A stretch of DNA of 64,000 nucleotides, taken from Candidula unifasciata. Its lineage: Eukaryota > Mollusca > Gastropoda > Stylommatophora > Geomitridae. A program made the position numbers and the translations under genes. The first letter of the stretch is position 1. Every line of letters starts with the position of its first letter. Under the pieces are notes generated by a model. It was given only the letters and a program-made list of their open reading frames with translations. It made no database searches and was not told the origin of the DNA. The DNA lies in NCBI GenBank assembly GCA_905116865.2, contig CAJHNH020007035.1, forward strand, positions 206,001-270,000, written 5' to 3'. This document shows, one piece after another, positions 63,485 through 64,000 of this stretch.

Positions 63485-64000
63485 CTACAAATGAGATGAG
63501 GGAAAGATAACAATATAAAGCAATATTCATTCATTTATTCGTTTACTGACCTATTAGGAAGTATAAGCTAGACAGCCCCTCCCCCCCCCCCCCCCCCCCC
63601 CTACCAACCCCGTGATTCTAACTGCAGGGTAACAAAATGAATAGATAATTATTAAGCAAAAGGAAATTAATTCTGAGTTTGCTGAAATCTGATGTGTTGA
63701 GCTGAAAGGTGCAGATATCACAGACCAGCTATAAATTATAACACAACATGCAAACCATCCTTTTAGGGTCAAACACAAAAGGAGCAAGTGAAAGAGACCC
63801 TGCAAATGGGTGCCAAAAAGTGGGGACAGACACCTTCAGTGACTCCCATGCCCCCCAGAAAAATTAGTGGGGGTTGGAGTGGGGGGCGGGCATTGACCAC
63901 CGCCCTAAGTTCTAGACAATGTGCAAGAGGACTATGGGCCCTCCTGCATCCAAACCAATTTAAGAAATTATGTTCTGAAATATCTCTCTACATTATCTCA
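63485..64000. other. Intron upstream of exon a
   Basis: A 21-nt C run lies at 63581-63601, and family H repeat-like sequence at 63690-63800. No further exon of the enzyme gene was recognised up to the edge. Confidence 0.4.

Noticed and set aside
61797..61994. 65-codon minus-strand frame ending just before exon b
   Set aside because: No family motif, and the expected FAD-domain sequence was found at exon c instead.

Overview
This is a repeat-rich animal nuclear genome segment, most likely from a gastropod mollusc. The reasons are spliced genes with GT-AG introns, a gustatory-receptor-like gene of the invertebrate Gr family, several tRNA-derived SINE families, APE-type non-LTR retrotransposons with short tandem-repeat tails, and very abundant minisatellites. 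There are no bacterial operons, rRNA genes, genuine tRNA genes or CRISPR arrays. Species-level placement is inference.

Layout. (1) 1-1563, plus strand: the last coding exon of a C2H2 zinc-finger transcription factor, ending in TGA. (2) 1.6-9.9 kb: almost only tandem arrays with 34-, 40- and 20-bp units, old transposon debris and a hAT-type MITE. (3) 9919-63484, minus strand: one large molybdo-flavoenzyme gene of the xanthine dehydrogenase / aldehyde oxidase family. I reconstructed 23 consecutive exons. Splice phases agree across every junction and the joined frame has no stop. Together they give about 931 residues, from the middle of the FAD domain nearly to the C-terminus. The N-terminal exons lie beyond position 64000. 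The last exon, which should carry the catalytic Glu of the GEPP motif, was not found before the convergent zinc-finger gene.

Inside the introns of this gene are: a CMIP-like PH-domain exon on the plus strand (14982-15251); a 3.3-kb non-LTR retrotransposon with 11-bp target-site duplications (37358-40673), broken by two frameshifts and two stops; and a complete five-exon gustatory-receptor-like gene on the plus strand (53832-59164, 421 residues, ending in the TYGIVVLQF signature). The rest of the introns is SINE copies, LINE 3' ends and minisatellites.

The most unusual pattern is where the minisatellites sit. Many arrays start within 0-80 bp of an exon edge. In three cases the repeat unit contains the splice site itself plus 8-41 bp of exon, so the array multiplies a donor or an acceptor. 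The enzyme also differs from textbook xanthine dehydrogenase at several molybdenum-site residues. An apparent GC-AG intron, a 68-nt poly(C) run, and a MITE resembling elements known for horizontal transfer are other points of interest.

All identifications are by eye from translated sequence and remembered family motifs. No database search was possible.
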